A stretch of 64,000 nt of DNA. It comes from Oreohelix idahoensis. Taxonomy: Eukaryota; Mollusca; Gastropoda; Stylommatophora; Oreohelicidae. Shown here one piece after another: positions 38,801 to 53,800 of the stretch. How positions within the stretch are numbered: position 1 is the first letter of the stretch; every line of letters starts with the position of its first letter. The stretch is from assembly GCA_024509875.1 (NCBI GenBank), contig JAMPIV010004247.1:328501-392500 (forward strand), written 5' to 3'. Both the position numbers and the translations under genes were made by a program. Under the pieces are notes generated by a model. The model had not been told where the DNA came from. It was given only the letters and a program-made list of their open reading frames with translations, and ran no database searches.

Positions 38801-41800
38801 TAACACTGCGGTAGGTCCCTTTGCAGGAATCCTGCACCAAGAAGTTTCATGCTCTTGCAGAAGTGGTTTCTGTGCCAATTTACTTTACTTGATAAGGTTG
38901 CCAGCCCCCATGAACAAACTCACATTAGTCGCCTTGTATGACATGACAAGGTTGAATGTGATCTGGAAAAGTAACATCAGTTTTCCTGTGAAGATCAAAT
39001 TATACAAATCACTTGTATTATCTATTCTCTTGTATGGGTGTGAGGGCTGGACACTCACTGCAGATACGGAGTGAAGGATTCAGGCTTTCGAGCATAAATG
39101 TTATAGAAGAATTTTGCACATTTGCTATAAAGAGCACAAAACAAATGTCTATGTTAGAGAGAAGATAAACACCTATGCAGGCCACCAAGAACCACTTTTG
39201 TCAATAGTGAAACGTCGAAAGCTTGCCTGGTTTGGGCATGTAACTCGTCATGACTCCCTTTCGAAAACGATCCTCCAGGGAACAGTCGAAGGTAAACGGA
39301 GAAGAGGAAGGCAAAGAAAATCCTGGGCTGATAACATCAAAGAATGGGCAGGACAAGGTTTCTCCACACTTGTACGCATTGCTGAGAATAGAGAGCAGTG
39401 GAGGACCCTGTCTGCTGATGCTTCCACCATGGCACCCCTACGACCCATGACGGGTTATGGGTTGAGATGAGATGATGACATGCATTAGGGTGTAGTAAGA
39501 CTATTTATTCTTTGTCTCTTCAGACACTTCCGGCTGGCAGTAAGTAGCCATTCTGTTAAGTAAACAAGGTACATCCCTCCATGAAACTTACAAGCAAATA
39601 GGAGAAAGACATATTATTTTTCACGACATGTATTTAACTTCCATCATTTCACAGAAATAAATCACTCCTAGCTTAAACAGGTATGACAGAGAAAACAATG
39701 TCACAACTCACACTCGTGAATAGCCCCATGTATAACAGCAGACGCACAGGAGTCATAGTAACTCTGTAATGTGTCAATCTGCCTGCATAGGATATCTCTA
39801 AAAGTTTCCATTTCTGCCAGCTTCTCCTTCAGCCCACGTCCACGCTGAAGAACACAATTTTTTTTTGTATTAGTATATTATTCACTAAAATCTAACAAAA
39901 ATAATTTCATCTATAATAACTACAAAAGAATATACCAGAGCTGCTTATATCAAACTGATGCTTAGAGATAATGTATACAAAACAACAAATACGATTAATT
40001 ATTACTAAAGAGTTTGCTTGCCTTTAAAGAACTCTGGTCACCATCTTCTTACTCAGTCACGGTCATCAGAACAAGTACTTCTCAAATTACTCACATTTTA
40101 AAAGGAATGACTATTTAACAAGACAAAAACTTTCCACTCGTACATTTCGGCAACAAAATTTTACAAGTGAACATAATTACTGTAATAAGCAACAAAAGAT
40201 CTGTGACAAGTAGAAAAATAAATAAAAGTCCACAATTCTATATTGAAATGAAAAGCATCCTGTCAAAAATACTGGAATAAAGCAACAACAACAAAAATTA
40301 ATAAAACATACTGGAATAAGAATGTGCACATGGAAAAACACATGAAAAAAAACATACACACCACACATGAAGTATACTGGAATAAAGCAAAAAAAAAAAA
40401 AATCTGCATTAACAAATAACAAAAACTATAATAAATAATTTTTCTCCTTTTTTTTTGTTTAAACAAAGGTATTTGCAACAATAAAAACAGCATACGAACA
40501 AGGTTTTGTTACTCCTTGCAGCTGTGCCATCAAGCATACTGGGAATATGTGAATCTGTGACAAGCCTGTGCTTCAGGTTAGCTTCATGTTTCTTCAAGAT
40601 TTTGTAATCATCCTCATCAACATTACCTTTCAGCTCCCTGTGGAACATAGGCCTTCAACAAAATATGCTCCAAGTCATCCTGACCTGTGTCATCCATTTA
40701 AGGTCTTTCCATGTCATCTTTATACCTTTCATTTCTGTCTTCAGTTCTCTTCTCCGTGTGTTATTTGGTCTCCATCTTGTTGCTTACCCTGGGAATTTCA
40801 GAACGGGGACTGCACTGGTATGCTACCAACTGGCTTTCTCAAAGTGTATCCTAAACAATGCCAGCTTCTTCTTTACATCTTGTTCCACTGATATTTGTCT
40901 GGTTCTTTCCATCAGTTGTACACTGTCGTACCACTGCAATCCTTCTAGGCTGTGCAAGCACCCATTTATGAAAGTCTCTCATTTTCACAAATAAATGATC
41001 ATGATGGATTTTATGAGAAAGTTGTTATTTTAACTGGGGTATCCAAGCTGCCACATAAAATATCTATGTGTATTATATGGAGTATCAAAGCGGGCACATA
41101 AAATATTTATGTGTACAACTGTTAAGCAGGAGGATTCCTTACACTCCCCATTCCACAGTCAAGCTCAACAAACAGCAAGATTATTACTTTAAAAGATGAT
41201 GCAGAGGCCTGGGAGAGACTGGTTCCAGAAGCCAGTGACAACATCGAACCATGGCGATACAAGTTATTCTCACTGCCATAACCAGAGTCTGCCTGCTGAA
41301 ATAAAAAATCAAAACAATTAGCTTCTATGCATAAATAAGAATAAACAATAAAACATTACACTATTCAGGTATGCAGAAGGTTTAAATTCTCAATTAATTA
41401 GCAGCCGTGAATCTTGTTATTCTTGATACAAGCAACTTTAATTAACTGATAACCTTAAAACATATCTAATTAGGACAAGATAAGTAGACACTTGACACAT
41501 GTTTACTTCAGAACGAGGAATAAATATTGTTAATCAATGAACAATCAAAATATCTCACATTCTTTTCTGGCTTTGATTTTTTGTTAAAGTTTGAAATACT
41601 GAATAATCTACAAATACTGATTGCTGTGACAAATTAAACATGTCAAAGCTGCTTGACCCAGATTACTTTATACTTGATGCATAGAAATAATCTGCTATAA
41701 TTTATTACCGACTACTATTATTTGACACAGACAATTTTTTATTCATTTACACTATATCCTCCTTGCATGTTTGTACATCTTTGGGCGATCAGGAAAAGAA

Positions 41801-44800
41801 AATGTTTCTCCAAGCACATATCTCTTGACTTATTTTCTGCATTCACCCATGGAGTTCCATTTCTCTTAAATATTTCTCATTCTTTATTTCCTATGTACTT
41901 TGAGATCTTTATCTGTTCATCTTGAGGGTTAAGTTTCAGTGATTATTTCATTATGCTGTTTACCAGTTTTCTTAGATTAAGCCTGATCTACATCCTCCAT
42001 CGTCTTGTTTTTGGTCGCTCTCATTCAGCCATACCTATTTCTCTCATAAAGTGGGTGGTCTGTCTCAGGCTTTTCTTATCACCACACAGTTTCTCCGTCA
42101 AAGAGATTAAGGGATGCCATGATGTCAATCTGCTTCTTCTGTACAGCTGACAATCTTGCAGGTCATGCTCTTGCAGGTCTACTGTTTTCTGAAATTCATC
42201 ACAAGGACACAGATGTGTCTGTCCAAGATTTCATTTATTGAATAGAAAATAAACAGGCGATAGGATAGTATGGTGCTCTCTCTGGCAAACCTCTACACAC
42301 CAGGGTAGAAGAGGAATGACTAAGTAAGTAAGTAAGAACAGATGGTAGCTGAGTTTCCAGCGGTTAATTCTCAATCTGAGAATTACCACTTAGTCTCTTA
42401 GTGAAGAGTAGTGTGCTTTTGTTATATCTGACTCCTGGTACTCTCTGTGCCTATTTTTTCTGGAACGTATTCTTGTGTTACTACTTTTATCTCTCCAAGA
42501 GCAAGAGTAACCGAGTGATTAATAAACAGCAATGGTACATGAAGTTGTGAAAAGACATGATCACCTACACCAGTGGCATGGTACTTTATGACTAGTAATT
42601 GTCGTACTAAGTGGATGAATTGTTTGTTATCTGCAACAGTCCAAGTCCCAGATTGCACCAAGCTAAATCACAGAACTGGTGAACACCAGATTCCACAGGA
42701 TGAATAATAATATTAATAACACTATGCTAAGTTAACTTGCAATACAAAGGTAGATAATTACTTTGTGAAGTTCAATAGCCTCAATCCATGTTTGTCTTTC
42801 TTCTGGTGTTGATGCCCTCAGGTACCACACACTGTCATTGACACTTACATCAAAGCGACATTCATCAAACTGGTGAGACTAAAATAAGCAAACAAGAATA
42901 AATGCAGCTTCATATAGCAGCCAGTAATGACTTTCTGAAAGTTATTAGATAATAAACATTTATGTAAGCTCTACAACAATTTCCTCTGATATTGTACATT
43001 GTAATTTTTTTTCAAAGTGGTCACGTTTTTACATGATGAGATCGTTAATTTCACACAAAAAAAAAAAAAAAAAAAATCGAAAAAAGGTGATTCGTCTTAC
43101 GAGGACAAAGGACAAAGAAAATAGTCTACGTTACGGCCACAAGGCCTTCGTCAGGAAAGGAAAGAAAGTGAAGGCTAGATAGGACACATAAAAACTAAAT
43201 AAAATAAAAACTGGGTACTTCCCTGAAGGCAAGAACCGAAATTCTATCAAAATCGCTGTCCTGTTGATAAGCGCGTGGCTGAACAGAAAGCGACTTCCGC
43301 CGCCGGATGTACACAATATTTCATTTCAAACTTTCCAGACCGAAAAGAGAAACGGTATAGGCTAAATAAATTGTAAATATTTACCAACAGACTTACTTAC
43401 TTATTAAAGTTGAGTTCATGTTCTTGTTGGAAATAATTTTGTTAATATCCCCTAGAAGAGAGGATCTTGAGAGGGAGCCCATAGGGATCCAGGATAATAC
43501 AATAACATCCTACCTGGAAACTTATACAGCTTGACCCTACCTTTGATATCCATACACCCTTACTCTTTTCAGAGAAGGGGGAATTACTTATAAGACCAGA
43601 CTCTTATCTGGCCCTATCCTGGTATCACCTGATACAACTTTTTGTCCAGGATATCTTATATTTTAATAACATCTCAACCCTCTCACGGCACAGAGCAACT
43701 ATAAAAAACGTGAAGTAAAAAGAATTCATGAGCATGCCACAGATTAGAACTCTGATGGATACTGAGATGGCAACTTTACATCAACCGAGGACTGGAAAAG
43801 AATGAAACGAAGGAATGAAAATAAAACATTAACTGTTAATTTATTTTAATTAATGAAAAAAATCCAGTTCATTCTTTCCCTTAAATTCCCTTAACCAGCG
43901 GCACTTGGGCTTTCAGCCCTTCAGCCCAATGACATGTCATTGCGAGGCTGGGGAACCTGAGGACTTTCCTTCCAACCCGGTCAGGAGCTTCACTCCTTCC
44001 CATCCACAGAGGGTTTATCTCAGGAGCCGTTCAGATTATTCAGTCAAAATCCCGGTCGTTGACACTCCTTCAAGCACCGACGCCCGGGCTTGAACCTTGA
44101 AAACCTGGTCGCCAGTACAACGTTGTAACCATTACACCAGCGCGGCTCCCAGTTCAATCTTTAATGGATTATATATTTGATATACAGCGAATAATTTCAG
44201 AGAGTAGGCCTACATTCATTTGCCGCTACCTGCTAAAAGCATTTTGTCTTCTGGTCATTAAAGGGTAAATGAACATTCCCAAAGTGTGTGTGTGTTTTTT
44301 TTTCCTTTCCTTTGTCCTAAAATGGTATTCTTTGCACTTGTTATGTTATAAATTGGAGAGGCGGTGCAAAAGATTGGGGTATGTATATTGATATTTAATT
44401 TACTCTTAATTTGATATTATTAATATGTGTTACTAGAGCTCGAAAACAAAAACCAGGTGATATCACGAGAGGAAAGAAGACATAAGATTAAGCTGGTAGA
44501 ACAGGTCCTGGAGCAGGTCGACCACTTTAAATACCTTATGTCCCAGTCTTGACGTATGGATGCGAGTTATGGACAATGACTACAACCCACAAAAGCCAGA
44601 TCCAAACCTCATAAATGAGTATCTGAGGAAGGTGGTTGAAGTAACAAGAAGAGACATGGTCCGCAACCAAATGATACGTCAAGGCCTAAAAGCCCAACCC
44701 TGCAGACCCAAGTAGAACAGTCCCACCTGAGATGGTTTGGCCAGTCTGCAGAATGGGAGAAGATCGGCTACCACAGCAAGCATGGGAAACTAAGAGCCAG

Positions 44801-47800
44801 GGATCCAGACCTCCAGGACGACCCAAAGTCCGTTGGGAGGATAAGATTAGACAATCTTTGAAGGACCGAGGACTAGAATGGAACCAAGCCAGGAGGAAGA
44901 CAGCCGATAGAATAGTATGGCGCTCTCTCTTACAAACCTCTACACCTCATGGTAGAAGAGGAACGACTAAGTAAGTAAGTATTACTAGATCTCTGATATT
45001 TACACTCTTATTATACCCTCACCAACCGTTTTCTTTTTTTCTTTTCTGGCTACATACTGTTTTACTATACTGTGTTGTTTCCTAAATCTTTCTATTCTCA
45101 ACATTTTTTTTTAATTTTTGTGAGGAGTTACTATGATTTGATTTGCAACAGGCCCCATGTCTCTTCTCCTTGCATTATTTACGTTTTTTTCTAGAAGGGA
45201 TTACATGTAATCCACCCCAGTTTCTTCTCCTTGTAGTATTTTCTGTTTTTTTCAGAAGGACGGGATTACGGTGGGTTTTTATCTTATTCTGGTTTTTTTT
45301 TCCTTCTCTGTGAATAATAACGGTGTTTGGTCTTTTTCTGTAGATAATTAATTACGTTTTCAAGAGGGACGGTAGGTTTTTTATTCTAGACTCGCACCAG
45401 TTTTCTTTCCCATGAAGAAATAGCGTTCATGAAGGAATTTCTAGAGTAACATAATGGCGGGGCATTTTATTTCTGTAGCATTGAGTGCGTCCGTAAATAT
45501 TAGGAGGGGTAAGATTCTAGACGGGGAAAAGTCCACGAAAACAGCATCTACTCACGCGAAAGTTGGGGGTGGGTGTGATTTACGCGGGTAGCTCAGAAAG
45601 AAATGGAATTTTTCCGGTTACTCGTAAGTTCTAAATTTAGCTTATGACCTGCGGGCTATTTTTAGATTTCGCGGCATGATGATTGGATCAGAGAGTGACC
45701 CGCTAAAGAAAGAAGCCACGCAATGACTCACGCTTGGCGTGGGTCGGCCTCAATTTTTGTAATAAATACGCGTGACTAAATGCAGAACGGTCTCTGATAC
45801 AAAAAAAACTTCATGCCGTGAAAATCAACGCCTGTATTTAATATACAGAGTTCGTCTGCTCTACGGAGATATTCGACTTTGGTAAATATATATATAGTTA
45901 ATTAAGCTAATATAGTCTGTAAGATTTTAGCAGGGTTTTTGTATCGTTGTTATTCTAGGAGTAAAGTTAATTCGAAGTAGAAGGGTCAACAAATGCTATC
46001 TATTAGAACTAACAATAATACTAGAAAGCGCATGTAGGAAATTTAATGCAGAGAGTACTGAATTCTGATAGTTTTCTCAAAGTAGATCCTCGGACATAAT
46101 TAGGTATTGTAATTAATTGGGTTATTACTGTTATATTGTCAGAAGACAGGGGTACTTACTATTTCCTTGACTTGTGATCTATAAATAATTGCAGCGTAAA
46201 ATACGCTCGTGAAATTAAGTGTATAAGTTAGCAGGCTAATACCTACTGAAATCGTGAGGGGCGATGCATGTAACTTCACTGTGATTTTTAAGGATTTGGA
46301 GCGGGTGTATGAGAGTGCTAGTTGTGTATTTTTCTAGCGAGGCTAACTTGATAACGTAGTGGCAGGAAAGAGGGGAGATAGGGGTGTGTATTTTCTGAAG
46401 ATAGGATTTCCATTCCTTAAGAGATATATATATACTTTATACGAATCGGGTGTAAATAATATTACTGGCATGGGGATGAAGATTTCCCAATATTGGATTT
46501 ATAACGTTAGCAAAGTAAATACGCTAGGAAATTGTGTGAGTTATTTAAGTGTTCTTTATGTTTGTGTAAATTACCTGCGGGCTATTTGGTAACGCTGTTG
46601 AATAAGAGAGGGTGAATTTAACGGGTCTAGATGGGATTTTATTAAGCCTTAAAATAAATAGATATATATTTATGGTGGTGAAATTCATGGAGACGGGAGG
46701 TTATTCTCTCTAGAGAAGTCTAGTTATTTTGGTTTAGCGAGAACTCACCTCGATCACTGTTAAATAAGTAGGGCCAGGAATTTTACCGGCAATAGGTTTC
46801 GTTCAGTGGTTGAAATGTTATGACAGCTGACTGGGCAGCCGGCAGCGTGTAAGAGATTAAGTCAGCTGAGTCTGCAGATAGGGGTTTTCCGATAGGACAG
46901 CATTTGAGGGGAAGTAGGGGTAGCCATATTTACGTATCGCATGCGCGATAAGAGAGAAAGGGAGAGGTATTGAATTATGGGAGTTAAGTGTTAAAGATTT
47001 GGGAGTTAAGTGTTAAAGATATGAAAAGTTGATATGAGATATATCTGTTGTTATTGTTTGTTCCACAGCAAATATTTTCACGGCTGGTAGCTAGGGCGTC
47101 AGTTTGTCCTACAGCTTGCCAGAAGTCGTCGGCCTTTCTCAGAAGAATAGTCGAGGCAGAGCCAGAAGAGAAAGAGGAGTGGTGACGCGATAGTCACTGG
47201 CGCAAATTCTGTTTTGCACCAGAGAGAGAGAAAGCACAGGTCGCTGGAAGCGAAGCCTTCTCCAGAAAGAACGGATTTTCTTAACAAATCCTGAGCTCTA
47301 CGCTCATTTACGCACACACTGAACCTAGGCACAGGGCCTAGAGGTGTCGTGAAATTCGGTCATAATAAAACCGACGGCCCTAAACCCAGAGAGGGGTAAC
47401 CGGGCAAATGAATTAAGAGTCGTCACGCCCACGACGACCGTTGCCTCAATTGGCTGTGTGTGGTGTACCCGGAAACGGGGCCTCCCAGTACTGAGGCACA
47501 GTTAAGTCATCGATGTCGTATCGCCAGAGTTGAGAGTGTACCCGGAAACGGGGCCTCCCAGTACTGAGGCACAGTTAAGTCATCGATGTCACTTATCGGT
47601 GCAGAGTTGAGAGAGATGGCTGAGCATCACAATCCCCCCTGTGTTGCAGCATGATGAGAACCCAGCATTGCACACTGAGCTTGGGAGGATCACTTGGGCA
47701 CCAGACTTAATACTGGCTCTTGACTGGATGGCCGCATGCAGGAGATTTCTACAATGGAGAGATGGCAGGTGGTGGGTATCTGGAAGTGGCTCTGTGCAGG

Positions 47801-50800
47801 ACGTGAGGATTCCTTGGGAGAGCCCAGAACCAGAGCACAGCATTGTGCAAGCTCTGCATAGTTGGAGAGCCCCCCTGGATGACGGGGAATGCACAGTGTG
47901 CCACCCCACCTATCCCCAACTGCTAACTTAGAACCAGAAGTGGGGTCCTCTGTATGCGTGCCAGGCCAGGATAAAATGCCTGGGAAAGAGACTGGAGCTC
48001 AGAACTCCCTAACTCAAAGTTGCAGGATGGCAGAAAAGCCACGGGAAAGACAGGTAAATTTTGAAGATAACGAAACCATATTTTCACCAGACGAGCTCGG
48101 ACGCCGCCTCGGTAAACAAGGTCCGCGCAGAGCAGTGACACTCCCAGGCTGCTTGCGAATAGTCTACTACTGGGAACATAAACAGATTAGGGATGAGCCC
48201 ACTCTCCCGTTAAAGAGGTGCTAAAGTCGTAGATACTGGGCCAGAAGATGCACCGGAAACCACAGTATCACGCAACTCGCTTTTTTTTAATGGATGAGTA
48301 CACCGTCAAACAAATCTCGTACTGGTGCTCGCCCTGTGGAGCTCCACCAGGCAGGTGCAGTGCCGGGCTCTGAGCCTTGACAGAGCCCACCCTCAGCTAC
48401 TGGAGGACCCTCTAGACCGTCTTGTGGAGTCAGCAGACGGCGGAGGAGAACTACTGACCAAAACAAAACAGAAAAAGAGAAACCCAGAGTGCCACTTGTC
48501 ATGATGCACTGGAATGCAGAGGGAGTGAACAGCAAGCAGGCTGGATACACAAAAAAGACAGAGCTGGAAAACATCTTGTATGAGAAGCAAGTCAGTGTTT
48601 GCTGTATCCAAGAGACTCACTTGAAAGCAGATCAAACCTTTAAAATAAGGGGATATCAATGCTTCAGATCCGACAGACAAGATAGACGAAAAGGAGGAGT
48701 ACTTACTCTTGTAAGGAATAACATTCATGCACACGAAAGGAAAACCTACATGGATGGAGCAGAATATCAGCTGTTGCAGATAAAGGTAGACAAGATGGAA
48801 ATAGAACTCCTGAACTATTACTGTCCAAACAACAAACCCCTGAGTCTCAGCTCTATACAGGTACCAGCCACCAACTTTATAGCAGTTGGAGACTTTAATA
48901 GCCACTCCAGAGCTGGGGCTATAACCATCTAGATCACAGAGGTGAAGAGGTTGAAACATGGCAAGATGATCACTCCCTAATCCTAGTCAATAATGCCACA
49001 GATACTCCTACCTTCTACTCCAGAGGATGGCACACAACTTCAACACCAGATCTTGCCTTCGCCACCCCAGATATAGCTGGATCTATTAGTAGATAAGTAG
49101 GAGACCAACTAGGGGGAAGCGACCATCGCCCAATCTTTCTTACTGTCCAGAGTGCAACTCTCAGTACAGGCCCAGCCATTACAAGATGGAACTACAAAAA
49201 AGCCAACTGGGGTTTATTCAGGCATCAGGTGAACACGCTGCTGTCTACCCTCAAGGTACAGAACAGAGACATCAATGAAGTGGTAAAAGACTTCAACAGA
49301 TGCATACTACAAGCTGCAAAAGAAACCATTCCCAAAGGATGCCGGCGTAACTACATACCATACTGGTCCAGCACACTCCAAGAACGTCAGGAAGCTATGG
49401 ACAGGGCTAGAAAGGATGCAGAGTCTCAGCCTTCACTTGAAACTCACAACAAATGGAAAAAAGGCTGTAGCAGAGTTTCAGAGAACAAAGCTAGAAGAAA
49501 AACGGAAAAGCTGGAGAACTAAAACGGCATCGCTGAACCTTGAGAAAGACGGCAGGAAACTTTGGAGATTAGTCAAGTCTCTAAATGAAGAGCGTTCCTC
49601 ACCTAGGCAGACTATCACATTGGATGAAGGTGGCAAACTTTTCAGAGGAAAACAAGCTGCAGACCTGTTTGCTAGAAGATACAGTTCAGAAAGCAACTTA
49701 CCCATTAACATAGACCATCAGAGAGAGATAAGAAAAGAAATACTGGCAACCATGGGACAGACAGATACTCCTGCCCCAATGAGGGAACCCATCACACTAG
49801 GAGAACTACAGAACGCTATTTCCAAGCTTAAGTTTCAAAAGTCACCCGGCCCAGACAAAATCAGCAACGAAATGCTAGTAAATCTGAGCTCAGCAGCAAA
49901 GACAAAACTGCTTGAGATATTCAACCACAGCTGGTTGAAAGGAACGGTACCCCAAGTATGGAGAGAAGCCATCACAATACCCATACTAAAGAAAGGGAAA
50001 TGTAAGACCGAGGCTGCAAGTTACCGGCCAATCAGTCTCACAAGCTGTGTTGGGAAGACTATGGAGCGAATAGTCAACCACAGATTGAAATGGTATTTAG
50101 AGTCTGAGCAGATCCTGGTGCCGGAACAAGCTGGATTTAGAGAATGCTACAGTATAGAAGACCAAGTTACTTACTTGTCTCAAGCAATAGAAGATGCCTT
50201 CCAGGAGAAGAAAAAGGTCCTAACGATCTGGGTCGACTTCAAGCAGGCCTTTGACAAGGTGTGGAAAGATGGCCTTATTGCAAAACTTAGGAGAAGTGGA
50301 ATATAAGGCAACATGATGAAATGGATCCAGTCATATTTGCATAACAGGAGAACTAGAGTCACTCTTGACGGTCTGCAGAGCAGAAAAGTGTTGCTCCATC
50401 AGGGGGTACCTCAAGGAGGAGTAATTTCCCCAACACTCTTCCTTGTTTACATCAATGACCTGGTGAAAGATCTCCCCGCAGGAGTGAAAGCTGCCTTATA
50501 TGCAGATGACCTAGTACTCTGGTGCGCTGATGAAAACGTCACCACAGCAAATTATAGAATGCAGCGGGCAGCAGACATGCTAGTGTCATGGGCAGAGAAA
50601 TGGCTTATCACAATAAACACAGACAAAACCTCCACAACACTGTTCTCCCTCGCCCCCAAGGACAAAGCAGCTAACATACACCTAGGGACAACCGTGATCA
50701 AGGAAGAAAGCTACCCCACCTATCTTGGGGTGACATTTGACCAAAGGCTTACATGGAATAAGCATATTGAAAATGCAGAAGGAAAGGCCCGAAGATGACT

Positions 50801-53800
50801 AGGCATACTCAGAAAATTAGCAGGTACCAACTGGGGAGCAAATGAACGAAATCTAAAGAAGATTTATAATGGAGTAATAAGACCACACTTAGAGTTTAGC
50901 TCAGCAGCATGGTCATCAGCTGCTAACTCACATCTGCAGTCTTTGGACAAGGTGCAAAATCAAGCTCTCAGGCTCATTACAGGAGCCATGAAAACTACAC
51001 CAATATCAGAGATGCAGAAGGTTGCTGGATTACAGACATTGTCCCATAGAAGAGACACAAAAACCATGATCCAGATGGAAAAGTACAACAGTATGCCAAC
51101 GCACCCAATGAAGGCAAGACTAGATGATCTGGCATTGGGACGTCTAAAGCGTAGCAGCTTTGTGCATCGGGGAAAAAGACTTAAAAGACAGCATCAAGAA
51201 GACCTATCCATGAAGACAACACCACTGAAGCCCACCCTATACCCTGTACCATGGGAGCAGGCCACCAATGCCCTCCAAATTAATACATCAGTCAGTGGTC
51301 TCACAAGTGGATGTGAGTATAATGATCTGCAAAAACGAACTGCTACATTGAGTATGATCCAAGAAAGCTATCCCGATCAATCATGGATACATGCCTATAC
51401 AGATGGATCAGCAACTAATGCTGTTAGGAATGGAGGTGCCGGTATCTTTATCTCGTATCCTGACAACCACTATGAGACTAGGCACATTCCCACTGGTAAA
51501 TTCTGTTCCAACTATACAGCTGAGGTTCAAGCTCTAGAGCAAGCTGCAAATATGATTTATAACACCAACTCTGACTGCCACCAGGTAGTCATCCTCACAG
51601 ATGCACTGTCTGTCCTGCAAGCTCTCAAGGGTGGTAAACTCCCGCATCTGAGAAATGAACTAAACAAGGTAGCTGCCAAAAGAGAACCATACTTCAGTGG
51701 GTACCATCTCATTGTGGTGTACCCGGAAATGAAAAGGCAGATAAACTTGCAAAAAAAGGGAGGAGAATGTGAACAAGAAGATAATGAAGTCACATACTTT
51801 GAGAAAAAGAGAGCTATCCAGACTATCAGAAGAGAACAGAACCAACCCAAAGATGACTATCACACTCTCGACCGGCAGGGACAGATAACTATTTTTTGCC
51901 TCAGGACAGGGCATAACAAACTGAATAAACACATGCACAAGCTACGATTGTCTGCTTCACCACTGTGCACATGTGGATTAAATGAACAAACTGCTGAGCA
52001 TGTTCTACAGGATTGTCCTCTGTATGACCAGTTAAGAAAGATATACTGGCCCAATGACTCAACACTAAACTCAAAGCTATATGGAGCTAAAGAGGGACTT
52101 CAAACAACAGTCGAATTCATCATGAGAACTCGTCTGACGGTGTAAACATCAAAGATGCGATCGCAAGAAGAAGAAGAAGAGTCGTCATTTGTGAAGCAGA
52201 GATAGTCCAAGTCACGTATCCAGTCTACCAACCCAAGTCATCAGCTACAACAGGTGGTTAGAGGAAAGAGGGTCACAATACCTCTTAACTGCACTAGAGA
52301 GAGAGAAGGAGAGTAGTGGAGGAGACTCTTAGTAGAAACCAGGAGTGTACTACAGACACTGAACATAGATAGAATTCAGCAATTCGTCGGTTAGTTTGTG
52401 TAGGAGGTGATAACACCAGTTCTTGTTTCAGTGGACATAGTGTTAGCTAGTGAAGGGTAATTTGCCTAAAGAGGAGAAGCTGTGTAGGCCCTTCAAGTTA
52501 GTGACGTCTGCAGACAGACAGACAGTAGGATTTCAATTGTGGTTACATAATATTAGGTGATTAGGAGTAAGGCGGATCTGATGTTAGAGATCCCACATAC
52601 CAGGTTGTTGTATTTCTTACCTTTCTTCCTTATAGGTTGAGGGGAGGGCAACATTGTGGGGTTACCTTACTTGATAACTGTAATTGATTGTTATGTTTAT
52701 TTTTCCAGGTGTGCGCACTCACACTTTATTTTAATTTTGTATGTTAACTGAACTTTGTTGTGTAAATAAAACTATTTAAACTTTAGTCTGGATCAGTCAC
52801 TTTCTGTAAACTATATGTTGTCTGTATAGTGGTGTATGTGGTATTTAGTTAAACCGTATCCCGTCTTGGTAGTTAGAGGTGTTGAGGTTATAGCAACACA
52901 ATACGTCACAAAGTGGCAAGGGAGAGTCAATCTAGGTTCTCGCCCCTTGACGCCAATAGCCTCATCTTCCACAGCCACTGTCATTTTCATCAAAAATCTA
53001 TCTTCTTAGACTTTCATCCCACTAGTGTCTTGTCACTATATGTAGGCAGCCTCTAGTCTTAAATCCACTTCGTGACAATTTTAATGAAGAAAAACATCAT
53101 GTTCAACCTCTGATGGGTTATAATTAGGATACATAGTATTCCTTTCTCTCAATACTTGAAAAGATTCTCGCCATGCTTGTGTCACTGCTGGGTAACACGA
53201 TAGTTATTTTGTCAGGGGTTTTCTGATCACGTCAAACGGTTAACCTCTAAGAAGTACCGAAAAAGGAAAGTAAAAAAGTCGGAAGTGTCCAACTTAGGTT
53301 TCTAAGTGATGCATAAACGAGCTTAGAAATTAATAATATTCATGATGTTACAGTCCGTTGAATTAGGCCCATAGAAACCTCTGAACTGTAATAAGTTGGG
53401 ACGATATCATGGCTTGGGTTCTGATGTGTTTCCACCCCAAGAATTCAGTCACACAGAAGATCAATAGGAACAGATGCCCTCTAACCTCCTTACCGTTAGA
53501 AAAATCTGAGAAGACCGGCATCTATTTTATGAATCAGGCCTTTGGTTAAGAGCTTCATATAGAATAAAACAAGAATCCTTATAGGAAAGGGGCTGTTTTT
53601 CGACGTATCCTTAAGTACTGCGTTTCTACTGATTTAAGCCATGATACATAAAATTGCTGGAAAAATCGGTCTTTTGAAATGATGGAGAAACATCTAGTAA
53701 TATTAATAAAGGAACAATTAACGTCAAAATTGTCGATTCCAATTAACTTGTCTGTGTTGTAACAAGGACTCACAGTGCTTCCTAAGATGAGTAATTGAAG

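Larger units (their letters stand above)
47426..52176 (+). mobile_element. LINE-f, full-length I/Nimb-type retrotransposon with RNase H
   Basis: 4,751 bp between 11-bp duplications AAGAGTCGTCA (47415-47425 and 52177-52187). A GC-rich leader with two 74-bp monomers, a degenerate first reading frame region, a second reading frame with endonuclease, RT, RNase H and a CCHC knuckle, then GATCGCAAGAAGAAGAAG. In CERT1 intron 1, antisense. Confidence 0.9.

Noticed and set aside
48393..48959. 188-residue minus-strand frame inside LINE-f
   Set aside because: Opposite-strand shadow of the endonuclease region.
47426..52176. LTR retrotransposon
   Set aside because: The protein order endonuclease-RT-RNase H, target duplications and (AAG)n tail fit a non-LTR element; no long terminal repeats or protease/integrase were seen.
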